From contig JADLDF010000429.1 of assembly GCA_020846815.1 (NCBI GenBank), forward strand, positions 1 through 5,172: a stretch of DNA of 5,172 bases, given 5' to 3'. The number at the start of each line of letters is the position of its first letter. The stretch's first letter is position 1. The stretch comes from Gammaproteobacteria bacterium (GTDB taxonomy: Bacteria > Pseudomonadota > Gammaproteobacteria > Steroidobacterales > Steroidobacteraceae). Made by a program: the position numbers and the translations under genes. Shown piece by piece: positions 1 to 5,172 of this stretch. The notes beneath the pieces are model-generated. The model ran no database searches. It was not told the DNA's origin and saw nothing but the letters and a program-made list of their open reading frames with translations.

Positions 1-190
1 ACAGCGCCTCGCGGAAGGTCTCCTCGGTGACGAAGCCGAGCGCGACCAGCGTCTCGCCGAGCGGCTTGCGGCTGCGCTCCTGCTCGATCAGCGCGATCTT
101 GAGCTGGTCGGCGCTGATGAGACCTGCGTCGACCAGTCGCTCGCCGAGCCGCCCGCGCGGCGCGGCGACCTCGGCCGGCACCGCGCTCAC
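1..190 (-). CDS. mshE: MshE/GspE-type pilus assembly ATPase, N-terminal fragment (runs off the left edge)
   Basis: Only the first 63 codons are inside the window; the rest lies beyond position 1. The visible part is the regulatory N-terminal MshEN (T2SSE_N) domain of a hexameric secretion/assembly ATPase that powers pilus or pseudopilus polymerisation from the cytoplasm. Residues 14-37 fit the 24-residue MshEN c-di-GMP motif: R14-L15-G16, L19-V20, G23-L24-I25, L30, A33-L34, Q37. A 5-residue spacer (38-42) is followed by the start of the second motif (P43-L44-G45, L48-V49, G52-F53-V54). The start is taken as GTG at 190-188 because it overlaps the TGA of the upstream TPR gene in a GTGA junction. 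No clear Shine-Dalgarno is visible there, so translation probably depends on coupling; GTG at codon 4 is an alternative. The call as MshE rather than GspE or PilB rests on the neighbouring mshM-mshL-mshN genes. The Walker motifs are not in view. Confidence 0.85.
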   Translation of the reverse strand, partial: MSAVPAEVAAPRGRLGERLVDAGLISADQLKIALIEQERSRKPLGETLVALGFVTEETFREAL

Positions 191-1770
191 GGCGGCGCGG
201 CCCGCAGCTGCGCGGCGCGCTCGCGCGCGGCCGCGGGATCGAAGCGCACCGCCCGGCCACGTGCTGCGAGCTCGAGCGCACGGTCGTACCAGGGCAGGGC
301 CGCCGCGGCCTTGCCCAGCCGCTCGAGCGCCACGGCGACGTTGAAGGCATAGTCGGCCGCCTGCGGCGCGAGCGTCGCGGCGGCGAAGTATTCGGCCTGC
401 GCGTCGGCCCAGCGCTGCTGGCGCGAGAGCAGATTGCCGAGCGCGAAGTGCAGCGGTGCCGACGGCCGGTCGGCCAGCAGCTGGCGCAACCGCGATTCGA
501 TCGCGCCGGTGTCGCCCTCGCCGGCGAGCTCGGCGAGGCCGGCCCAGGCTCGCGGGTGATCCGGCACCGACTCCAGAACGGCGCGGAAGCCGCGCCGCGC
601 CGCGACATCGTCGCCGCGGGACTGCGCGATGACCGCCAGCGCGAGCTGCGCGTCCACCTGTCCGGGCTCGGATTGCAGCACGCCACGGTACAGCGCCTCG
701 GCGCGCGCCAGGTCGCCGGCCTGCATGGCCGTCCAGGCCGCTTCGAGCGGTGCCGGCTCGCGCGTGATGGAGATGCGGACGGCCGTGGACGGGCCATTCG
801 CGACCGACTCCTGCGGTGCAGGTGCGACGACCGCTCGCCCGGCGGGTTGCGTGGCAACCTGCCGGGCGGCGCGAGGCGCCGCAGCCGTCGTTCGCGAGGC
901 TGCTGCCGATGCGATGCCGCGGGGCGCTGCACCGACCGGGCCGGGTTCCTCGTCGGCAGCGGCCACGGACTGCCCGCGATTCGCGATCGCCGATGGGGAT
1001 ATGGCTTCGGCAGTGCCGTCGGCAGCGGCGTCGGCAGTGGCACCGGCCGCCGCGGCACCGGGCGACGTCGGCTGGATCATGGACGCAGCCAGGGGCGGCG
1101 GCACGAAGGCCGCGACCGGTGCATCGACCCAGCGGTCGTAGAAGAACAGGCCGGCCAGCAGCAGGCCGGCGAACAGCGTCAGGCCGATCAGCCAGGGCAG
1201 TGCCGGTCGACGGCCGCCGGCGGCGACACCCGCGACGCCCGGCGCGGCAGCGATGGCACCCGCGCCGCCCGGTGCGGCAGCGATGGCACCCGCGCCGCCC
1301 GGTGCGGTCGCGGCACCGACCGCGCCCGCCGCGGCAGCGATGGCTCCAGCCCTGCCCGGTGTGGCGGCGGCACCGACCACGCCCGGCGCGGTGGCGGCAG
1401 CCACGATGCCAGGCGCGGAAGCCGGCGACGGCACTGGCGATGCGGCCGCAGCACGCAGCGGTGCGGCTGGGGCCTGACTGCCCGGCGCGCCCGCATTGCG
1501 TGCCGCCCGCGCCGCGAGCAGCGCTTCGGCCGGTGAGGCGACGCGCGGTGGCTTGGCAGCGGCAGCGGGTTGGAGCGTCGGCGGTGTCGCGGCCTGTACC
1601 ACCAGTGCGGACGGTGGCGTGTCGCGCGGCAGCGGCGGCTCATCCGCCAGCGCCAGCGTTCCTTCCGTCTCGAATGCCGGTCCCGGATCAGGCGACGGCG
1701 TCGCCACGGACGATGGTGCCTCGCGCTTGCGCGCCTCGGCCTCTTTGAGTGCATCCAGCAGCAGGCTCAT
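187..1770 (-). CDS. mshN: MshN-like TPR protein with GspB-type N-terminus (bitopic inner-membrane protein)
   Basis: This 527-aa protein is probably an inner-membrane and periplasmic scaffold of the pilus machine, partner of the adjacent ATPase and secretin. It opens with MSLLLDALKEAEARKR, an N-terminal motif seen in GspB/MshN-like proteins that work with ExeA/MshM ATPases. Residues 20-190 are an Ala/Pro/Gly-rich, presumably disordered cytoplasmic linker with repeats at about 120-182. One transmembrane helix follows (about 191-211), flanked by R187-R188 on the N side, so the C-terminus should be periplasmic. Residues 215-335 are a second Ala-rich linker. Residues 341-503 hold about four to five TPR units with typical spacing (for example AGDLARAEALYRGVL at 351-365 and DAQAEYFAAATLAP at 456-469). 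The ATG at 1770 is preceded by GAGG at 7 nt, which overlaps the secretin stop codon. The stop overlaps the GTG of mshE. The sequence is unusually low in complexity and family-level identity outside the N-terminus and TPRs is weak, so the symbol rests partly on synteny. Confidence 0.8.
   Translation of the reverse strand: MSLLLDALKEAEARKREAPSSVATPSPDPGPAFETEGTLALADEPPLPRDTPPSALVVQAATPPTLQPAAAAKPPRVASPAEALLAARAARNAGAPGSQAPAAPLRAAAASPVPSPASAPGIVAAATAPGVVGAAATPGRAGAIAAAAGAVGAATAPGGAGAIAAAPGGAGAIAAAPGVAGVAAGGRRPALPWLIGLTLFAGLLLAGLFFYDRWVDAPVAAFVPPPLAASMIQPTSPGAAAAGATADAAADGTAEAISPSAIANRGQSVAAADEEPGPVGAAPRGIASAAASRTTAAAPRAARQVATQPAGRAVVAPAPQESVANGPSTAVRISITREPAPLEAAWTAMQAGDLARAEALYRGVLQSEPGQVDAQLALAVIAQSRGDDVAARRGFRAVLESVPDHPRAWAGLAELAGEGDTGAIESRLRQLLADRPSAPLHFALGNLLSRQQRWADAQAEYFAAATLAPQAADYAFNVAVALERLGKAAAALPWYDRALELAARGRAVRFDPAAARERAAQLRAAPP
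1225..1413 (-). repeat. Tandem and degenerate repeats inside mshN (30-bp unit)
   Basis: Two adjacent 30-bp units, 1241-1270 and 1271-1300, differ at one base (1243 c versus 1273 t). The identity continues so that 1244-1277 equals 1274-1307 exactly. More diverged copies lie on both sides. On the coding strand the unit gives a 10-residue Ala/Gly/Pro repeat (APGGAGAIAA twice, about residues 158-177), with looser APG-x-x-GA variants from residue 120 to 182. It lies in the linker just before the transmembrane helix. A 30-bp period keeps frame, so copy-number changes would only lengthen or shorten the linker. Confidence 0.85.
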
Positions 1771-1777
1771 GTCGGCG

Positions 1778-1782
1778 CCTCA
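1778..1782 (-). promoter_or_regulatory. Ribosome binding site of mshN overlapping the mshL stop codon
   Basis: The coding strand reads TGAGG, 7 nt before the ATG at 1770. The TGA is the secretin stop codon and GAGG is the Shine-Dalgarno core. Ribosomes finishing mshL therefore end on the mshN initiation site, which fixes this start and suggests coupling. Confidence 0.75.
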
Positions 1783-3585
1783 ACGACCGGCATCGGCGCC
1801 GGCGCCGGTGGCTGCGCCCGCGCTCGCGTTCGCGCCCGCACCTGCACCCGCGCCGAAGAACTGCGCGTCCGGCAGCATGCCGCGGAATGCGGCGTAATCG
1901 CCCTCGACGGACGGATCGCGCACGATCACGGGGCGCAGGAAGATCACGAGCTCGCTCTTGCGGCCGCGCCTGGAGCGGTACTTGAACAGCTCGCCGACGC
2001 CGGGCACGCGGCCGACGCCGGGGACCTGGTCGACGCCCTGGGTGGCCTCCTCGCGCATCAGGCCGCCGAGCACGGCGATCTGGCCGTCGCGCACCTTGAT
2101 CACGGACTCCATCTCGCGCGTCTGGATCTCGGGCACGCGGCTGCTGACGTCCGGCAGCTGCGCGCCCGACTGGCGCGCCAGCGCGAGCGACAGCGCGACG
2201 CCCGGATCCTCGACGAAGCCGCTGAGACGCGAGATCGTCGGCCGCAGGTTGAGCACGACCTCGTCGCTGGCCGCGATCTGCGGCGTGACGTTCATCAGGA
2301 AGCCGACCGGCACGGTGCTTGGCGTCGAGGTGACCGTGAAGGTGGTCGGGCTGCCGGCCGTGCCCGGCGTGAAGTCGGCCTTGAGCTGGAAGTAGACGAG
2401 GTTCTCGACGACCTTGATGAGCGCGGTCTGGTTGTTCAGCGCGCTGATCTTCGGACTCGACAGCACGCGCGTGCGGCCGAAGGACTCGAGCAGGCGCACC
2501 GCGCCGGCGATGTCGCTGTATTTGCCCGACTCCACGAACTCCAGCAGGCCGAGCGTCGGCACGGTGCCGCCGACCGTGGTGCCGCCGGGAAGTTCGGAGA
2601 CGCTGCCGCCCGGGCGCAGCGTGAAGCCGATCTGGCTCGAGGCGCCACGGCGCACGGCGCTCCAGTCGATGCCCTGCTCGTAGCCGTCGGAGAGCTCGAC
2701 CTCGACCACGGTCGCTTCGATCAACACCTGGCGGCGCGCACTGCGGACGCTCGAGTCGAGGAATTCCTGCACGCGTGCGTGCTGGCGCGAAGTGGCACGC
2801 ACGGCGAGCACGCCCGTTTCGGGCTGCACGATCACCGAAGCGGCTTCGCGCAGGCGCAGGTTCGGCTGCGTCCTGGCGCCCTCCTTGTCCTTGCCCTCGC
2901 CGGCCGCCGCGTCGTCGCCGCCGGGCAGCAGCTTGTCGGTCTCCTGCAGCAGTGCCTTCAGCGACTCGGTGAGGGATTCCCAGTAGCGGTTCTGCGCGGT
3001 ATTGAGGATCTCGGTGTTCGAGTTGTTGCCGGCAGCCGTGGCGCTGCCGCCGGCGCCGGTCTCGCCGCCGGTGCCGCCCGTGGTCGCGACCTGGGTCGCA
3101 ATCGAGGTGCGGCTCGAGGCATCGCGCGACATGTTCAGATAGTCGACGCGATAGACGCGCACGAACGGCGTGTCCGGGACCACCGTGAGCAGGTCGTCCT
3201 CGAGCGTGTAGCGCATGTCCACCTGGGCTGCGATGCGGTTGAGGATCTGCGGCAGGGTCTGGTCGATCGCGTTCAGCGTGACGACGCCGCGCACGTCCGG
3301 ATGCACGTCGAGGTTCACTCTGGCATCGCGCGCCAGCGAGAACAGCAGCTCGGCGGCCGGCACGCCGTTGACGCAGACCGTGTAGCGCTCCAGCGGCTTC
3401 TGCGCCTGCGGCTGCGGCAGGTCGAGGCTGCGCGTGACCGGCGCCGGAATCTGCGCGCGATCGCCGGCGGGAGCGCCGACGGGCTGCTGCAGATGGGCCG
3501 CGGACGGCGCCGGCGGCGGCGTCACGCAGCCGGCCAGCAGCGTCAGTGCGGTGGCGAGCACGATGGCCCGCGCGGAAATGATCAT
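1780..3585 (-). CDS. mshL: MshL-type outer-membrane secretin, predicted lipoprotein
   Basis: This 601-aa secretin should form the multimeric outer-membrane channel through which the pilus or pseudopilus passes. The ATG at 3585 is chosen over an upstream in-frame start (3783) for three reasons: it has CGGAG at 7 nt, it overlaps the mshM stop (ATGA), and it begins a clear lipoprotein signal with the lipobox L-A-G-C20. Domains in order: Pro-rich tether (22-65); N0/STN-type domain (about 68-138); Secretin_N-type region (140-280) interrupted by a Gly/Ser/Thr/Asn-rich segment (about 165-200) and an acidic Gly-rich segment (219-240), a layout typical of MshL; secretin core (285-557). Core landmarks are QVLIEATVVEVELSDG (286-301), VLSSPKISALNNQTA (374-388), VPVGFLMNVTPQI (425-437), the VPGVGRVPGVGELF gate motif (521-534) and SELVIFLRPVIV (544-555). 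The last 24 residues (578-601) are a Gly/Ala tail. MshL is preferred to GspD or PilQ because there is only one N-domain set, no AMIN domain, and msh neighbours. Confidence 0.92.
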   Translation of the reverse strand: MIISARAIVLATALTLLAGCVTPPPAPSAAHLQQPVGAPAGDRAQIPAPVTRSLDLPQPQAQKPLERYTVCVNGVPAAELLFSLARDARVNLDVHPDVRGVVTLNAIDQTLPQILNRIAAQVDMRYTLEDDLLTVVPDTPFVRVYRVDYLNMSRDASSRTSIATQVATTGGTGGETGAGGSATAAGNNSNTEILNTAQNRYWESLTESLKALLQETDKLLPGGDDAAAGEGKDKEGARTQPNLRLREAASVIVQPETGVLAVRATSRQHARVQEFLDSSVRSARRQVLIEATVVEVELSDGYEQGIDWSAVRRGASSQIGFTLRPGGSVSELPGGTTVGGTVPTLGLLEFVESGKYSDIAGAVRLLESFGRTRVLSSPKISALNNQTALIKVVENLVYFQLKADFTPGTAGSPTTFTVTSTPSTVPVGFLMNVTPQIAASDEVVLNLRPTISRLSGFVEDPGVALSLALARQSGAQLPDVSSRVPEIQTREMESVIKVRDGQIAVLGGLMREEATQGVDQVPGVGRVPGVGELFKYRSRRGRKSELVIFLRPVIVRDPSVEGDYAAFRGMLPDAQFFGAGAGAGANASAGAATGAGADAGR

Positions 3586-4448
3586 GCGATGGCTCCGAGA
3601 GGTTCGACGGCGGCCGGGGTGGCGATCGCGCGGGCGCCAGCGCGGCGCTCGCCGTCGAGCTCGACGCGCGCGCGCTCCACGTCGCGCCGGTCGACGCGGC
3701 CGTGGCGGCGCACGAAGGCGGACAGCAGCGCCTTGTCGGCGAGCAGGTTGATACGGCGCACCAGGCCGCCGGCCAGCGCCCACAGCTCGCGCACGGCGCC
3801 CGGGCCGAAAGGGCTCGGCCCGACGAGGCCGGCACAGCGCATGCGGTGCTCGAGGTAGTCGCCCACCAGGCCGCGGTCCAGCGCCTGCATCGCGAAGCGC
3901 TCGACGACGCGGTCGCGCAGCGCGCGCATGCGTGCATCGATCAGCACGTCGTCGAGCTCGGGCTGGCCGAACAGCACGATCTGCAGCAGCTTGTGCCGCC
4001 CGGTCTCGAGATTCGACAGCAGGCGGATCTGCTCCAGCGACTCGTGGGGCATCACGTGCGCCTCGTCGACCACGAGCATCACGCGCCGGCCCGCCATGTA
4101 GCGCGCGATCAGCACCTGCTGCAGCGCATCGAGCGGGTCGGGACGCTGCCGGCCGTCGAGATCGCGCAGCAGGGCTGCCGTGATCTCGCGGCGGCGCAGC
4201 GAGGGGTTGGCGAGGTAGATCGATTCGAGGCCCTGCGGCAGCGAGTCGAGCAGCTTGCGGCAGAGCATGGTCTTGCCGCTGCCGACTTCGCCCGTGACCA
4301 CGACGATGCCTTCCTGGTGCCGCACCGAATACTCGATGGCCTGCAGCAGCTCGGCCCTTCCCGCGCCCGGATAGAAGAAGCGCGGATCGGGCGTGATCGA
4401 GAACGGCACCCGTTCCAGACCGAAGTGCGCGAGATAGAGCCGGTCCAC
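3582..4448 (-). CDS. mshM: MshM/ExeA(GspA)-family AAA+ ATPase
   Basis: This 288-aa cytoplasmic AAA+ ATPase belongs to the ExeA/GspA group (AAA_22-like). GspA acts with GspB in type II secretion to get the secretin assembled across peptidoglycan; an equivalent role for MshM with MshN here is inferred. The N-terminus (LYLAHFGLERVPFSITPDPRF, 4-24, here interrupted by nothing unusual) is the family signature. Walker A is G53-EVGSG-K59-T60. Walker B is VMLVVDEAH (123-131) with D128-E129. A sensor-1-like IVLFGQPEL lies at 157-165. Candidate arginine-finger residues are in LRDRVVERF (177-185). The sensor-2 region is GGLVRRINLLADKALL (227-242), where V230 stands where many relatives have Pro. Length matches MshM; the transmembrane and peptidoglycan-binding C-terminal part of full ExeA is absent. 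The start is GTG at 4448-4446 with GAGGT at 7 nt. It begins 28 nt after the pilin stop and ends in an ATGA overlap with mshL. Confidence 0.92.
   Translation of the reverse strand: MDRLYLAHFGLERVPFSITPDPRFFYPGAGRAELLQAIEYSVRHQEGIVVVTGEVGSGKTMLCRKLLDSLPQGLESIYLANPSLRRREITAALLRDLDGRQRPDPLDALQQVLIARYMAGRRVMLVVDEAHVMPHESLEQIRLLSNLETGRHKLLQIVLFGQPELDDVLIDARMRALRDRVVERFAMQALDRGLVGDYLEHRMRCAGLVGPSPFGPGAVRELWALAGGLVRRINLLADKALLSAFVRRHGRVDRRDVERARVELDGERRAGARAIATPAAVEPLGAIA
3593..3597 (-). promoter_or_regulatory. Ribosome binding site of mshL
   Basis: CGGAG on the coding strand lies 7 nt before the ATG at 3585, inside the last codons of mshM. It decides between this start and the longer in-frame alternative at 3783, whose extra 66 residues are an Arg/Pro/Ala-rich out-of-frame reading of mshM. 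Confidence 0.7.
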
Positions 4449-4455
4449 GTCGGAG

Positions 4456-4460
4456 ACCTC
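4456..4460 (-). promoter_or_regulatory. Ribosome binding site supporting the GTG start of mshM
   Basis: GAGGT on the coding strand lies 7 nt before the GTG at 4448. No ATG precedes it in frame at a sensible place for the family's conserved N-terminus, so this site decides the non-ATG start. Confidence 0.7.
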
Positions 4461-4476
4461 GCCGTACCCGGCAGCG

Positions 4477-5145
4477 TCAGAACGCCGTGCAGACGGTGTA
4501 GCGCTGGTCTTCGCTGTAGGTGGCGGCGACCGCGCCCGGCGCGGTGTTGCCGACGCCGGCCTGCAACGTGGAGCGGACCGTGCCGCTGCCGGGCTGACCG
4601 TCGTCGAGCTGATTGTCGAGCGCCGTGGCGGCCTTGCCCGGCACCTGGCTCATGCAGACCACGCGGCTGTTGAAGTTGTTGAGCTGCGTGGTCAGCGAGG
4701 CGACGCCCGTGATGCCGCCGAAAGCGTTCTTGGCGAGCGCCGCGGCGCCGGTATCGGCCGCGTTGCCGGTCAGGAAGCCGGCGGCGCGCAGGTGCTGCCA
4801 GAAGCCGAGGTGCTCGCCGCCCGGTGCGGCGAACGGGTTGGCGCCGGCGCCGACCACGCCGTCGCGATTGCCGCCGACCGTGATCGGCGTCCAGCTGCTG
4901 CCGCGGCCCTGCAGGGTGCCGACCGGACCGTCGTCGCCCGGCAGCGACTTGTAGCGATCGAGGTAGCCGTAGGAGGCTGCCTTGATGCTGTTGAAATCAT
5001 TGGTCGCGTTCTTGACGCGGCTGTTTTCGACCAGCTCCTGGCCCTTGAGGATGGCGCCGAGCAGCAGGCCGATGATCACCAGGACCACGGCAATCTCGAC
5101 CAGCGTGAAGCCGGCCTGGCTCGAGGGGGGACGACGATGCTCCAT
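4477..5145 (-). CDS. Type IV prepilin-like protein (prepilin-type N-terminal cleavage/methylation domain)
   Basis: A 222-aa prepilin, likely a fibre subunit of the machine encoded downstream. A 12-residue leader with two Arg ends at G12; the class III cleavage site is QAG12/F13-TLVE17, giving F at +1 and the conserved Glu at +5. Residues 13-33 form the hydrophobic N-helix. After prepilin peptidase processing the mature protein would be 210 aa. The globular part has the hallmarks of a widespread but poorly characterised proteobacterial pilin family: DRYKSLPGDDG (63-73), GNRDGVVG (92-99), FWQHLRAAGFLTG (115-127) and ALDNQLDDG (175-183). C164 and C219 could form a C-terminal disulfide loop. It is not a typical MshA: the helix-kinking proline near mature position 22 is absent (Lys there). 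The ATG at 5145 has GGAGAGA just upstream. It is the first gene of the visible cluster. Whether it is a major pilin, minor pilin or pseudopilin cannot be decided here. Confidence 0.9.
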   Translation of the reverse strand: MEHRRPPSSQAGFTLVEIAVVLVIIGLLLGAILKGQELVENSRVKNATNDFNSIKAASYGYLDRYKSLPGDDGPVGTLQGRGSSWTPITVGGNRDGVVGAGANPFAAPGGEHLGFWQHLRAAGFLTGNAADTGAAALAKNAFGGITGVASLTTQLNNFNSRVVCMSQVPGKAATALDNQLDDGQPGSGTVRSTLQAGVGNTAPGAVAATYSEDQRYTVCTAF

Positions 5146-5148
5146 GAT

Positions 5149-5155
5149 TCTCTCC
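5149..5155 (-). promoter_or_regulatory. Ribosome binding site of the prepilin gene
   Basis: GGAGAGA on the coding strand, with its GGAG core 6 nt before the ATG at 5145. Only 27 bases upstream of the gene are in the window, so no promoter can be judged. Confidence 0.7.
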
Positions 5156-5172
5156 GTGACGGATGACGCGAA

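Noticed and set aside
1983..2025. VPGVGRVPGVG in the secretin looks like an elastin-like repeat.
   Set aside because: It lies exactly where secretins carry the conserved two-part VPxLGxIPxLGxLF gate motif, so it is the normal family motif with Gly/Val variants.
3586..3783. A 66-residue N-terminal extension of the secretin from an upstream in-frame start.
   Set aside because: The extension is Arg/Pro-rich shadow of mshM and would bury the lipoprotein signal; the ATG at 3585 has an RBS and the usual 4-nt overlap.
1570..3858. A 762-codon open frame on the + strand, antisense to the secretin and its neighbours.
   Set aside because: It is rich in Arg, Ala, His and Asp with no domain pattern and mirrors the codon structure of the opposite strand; long antisense open frames are expected at this GC content. 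The minus-strand reading has full secretin motifs.
1688..3937. A 749-codon minus-strand frame overlapping mshM, mshL and mshN.
   Set aside because: It is the out-of-frame shadow of those genes: Arg/Ala/Gly-rich, no motifs, and it crosses three well-supported genes.
4449..4476. Possible terminator or promoter in the 28-nt gap between the prepilin gene and mshM.
   Set aside because: No stable inverted repeat followed by a T-run and no recognisable -35/-10 pair; the gap holds the mshM ribosome binding site only.
5146..5172. Short direct repeat (CGTCA twice) upstream of the prepilin gene as an operator.
   Set aside because: Five-base repeats arise by chance and only 27 upstream bases are visible; no regulator site can be supported.

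Overview
The window is a very GC-rich stretch (clearly above 65% by eye, with G/C at almost every third codon position). It is gene-dense and all five genes lie on the minus strand, so transcription runs from the right edge to the left edge. Codon use and gene families point to a high-GC proteobacterium, most likely beta- or gammaproteobacterial. No RNA gene, CRISPR array, insertion sequence or integrase is visible.

In transcription order the window holds: (1) a 222-aa prepilin-like protein with a class III signal peptide (5145-4477); (2) a 288-aa MshM/ExeA(GspA)-type AAA+ ATPase starting at GTG (4448-3582); (3) a 601-aa MshL-type secretin lipoprotein (3585-1780); (4) a 527-aa MshN-like bitopic inner-membrane protein with a long Ala/Pro/Gly-rich linker and C-terminal TPRs (1770-187); (5) the first 63 codons of an MshE/GspE-type assembly ATPase (190 to beyond position 1), carrying a near-perfect MshEN cyclic-di-GMP-binding motif. 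The genes are tightly packed: gaps of 28 and 9 nt, and two 4-nt stop/start overlaps (ATGA and GTGA). This is a single, probably translationally coupled operon that continues off the left edge and perhaps also off the right edge.

Together the genes form part of an MSHA-type (mannose-sensitive haemagglutinin-like) type IV pilus or closely related pseudopilus machine. The pilin supplies a fibre subunit. MshM and MshN resemble the GspA/GspB pair, which in type II secretion helps place the secretin through the cell wall. MshL is the outer-membrane gate and MshE the cytoplasmic polymerisation motor. The MshEN motif suggests that the motor is switched by c-di-GMP. I see no wholly unknown system. The points worth a second look are the gene order (pilin first, M before L), the non-MshA pilin, the repeat-built linker of MshN, and the self-lipidated secretin with a Gly/Ala tail.
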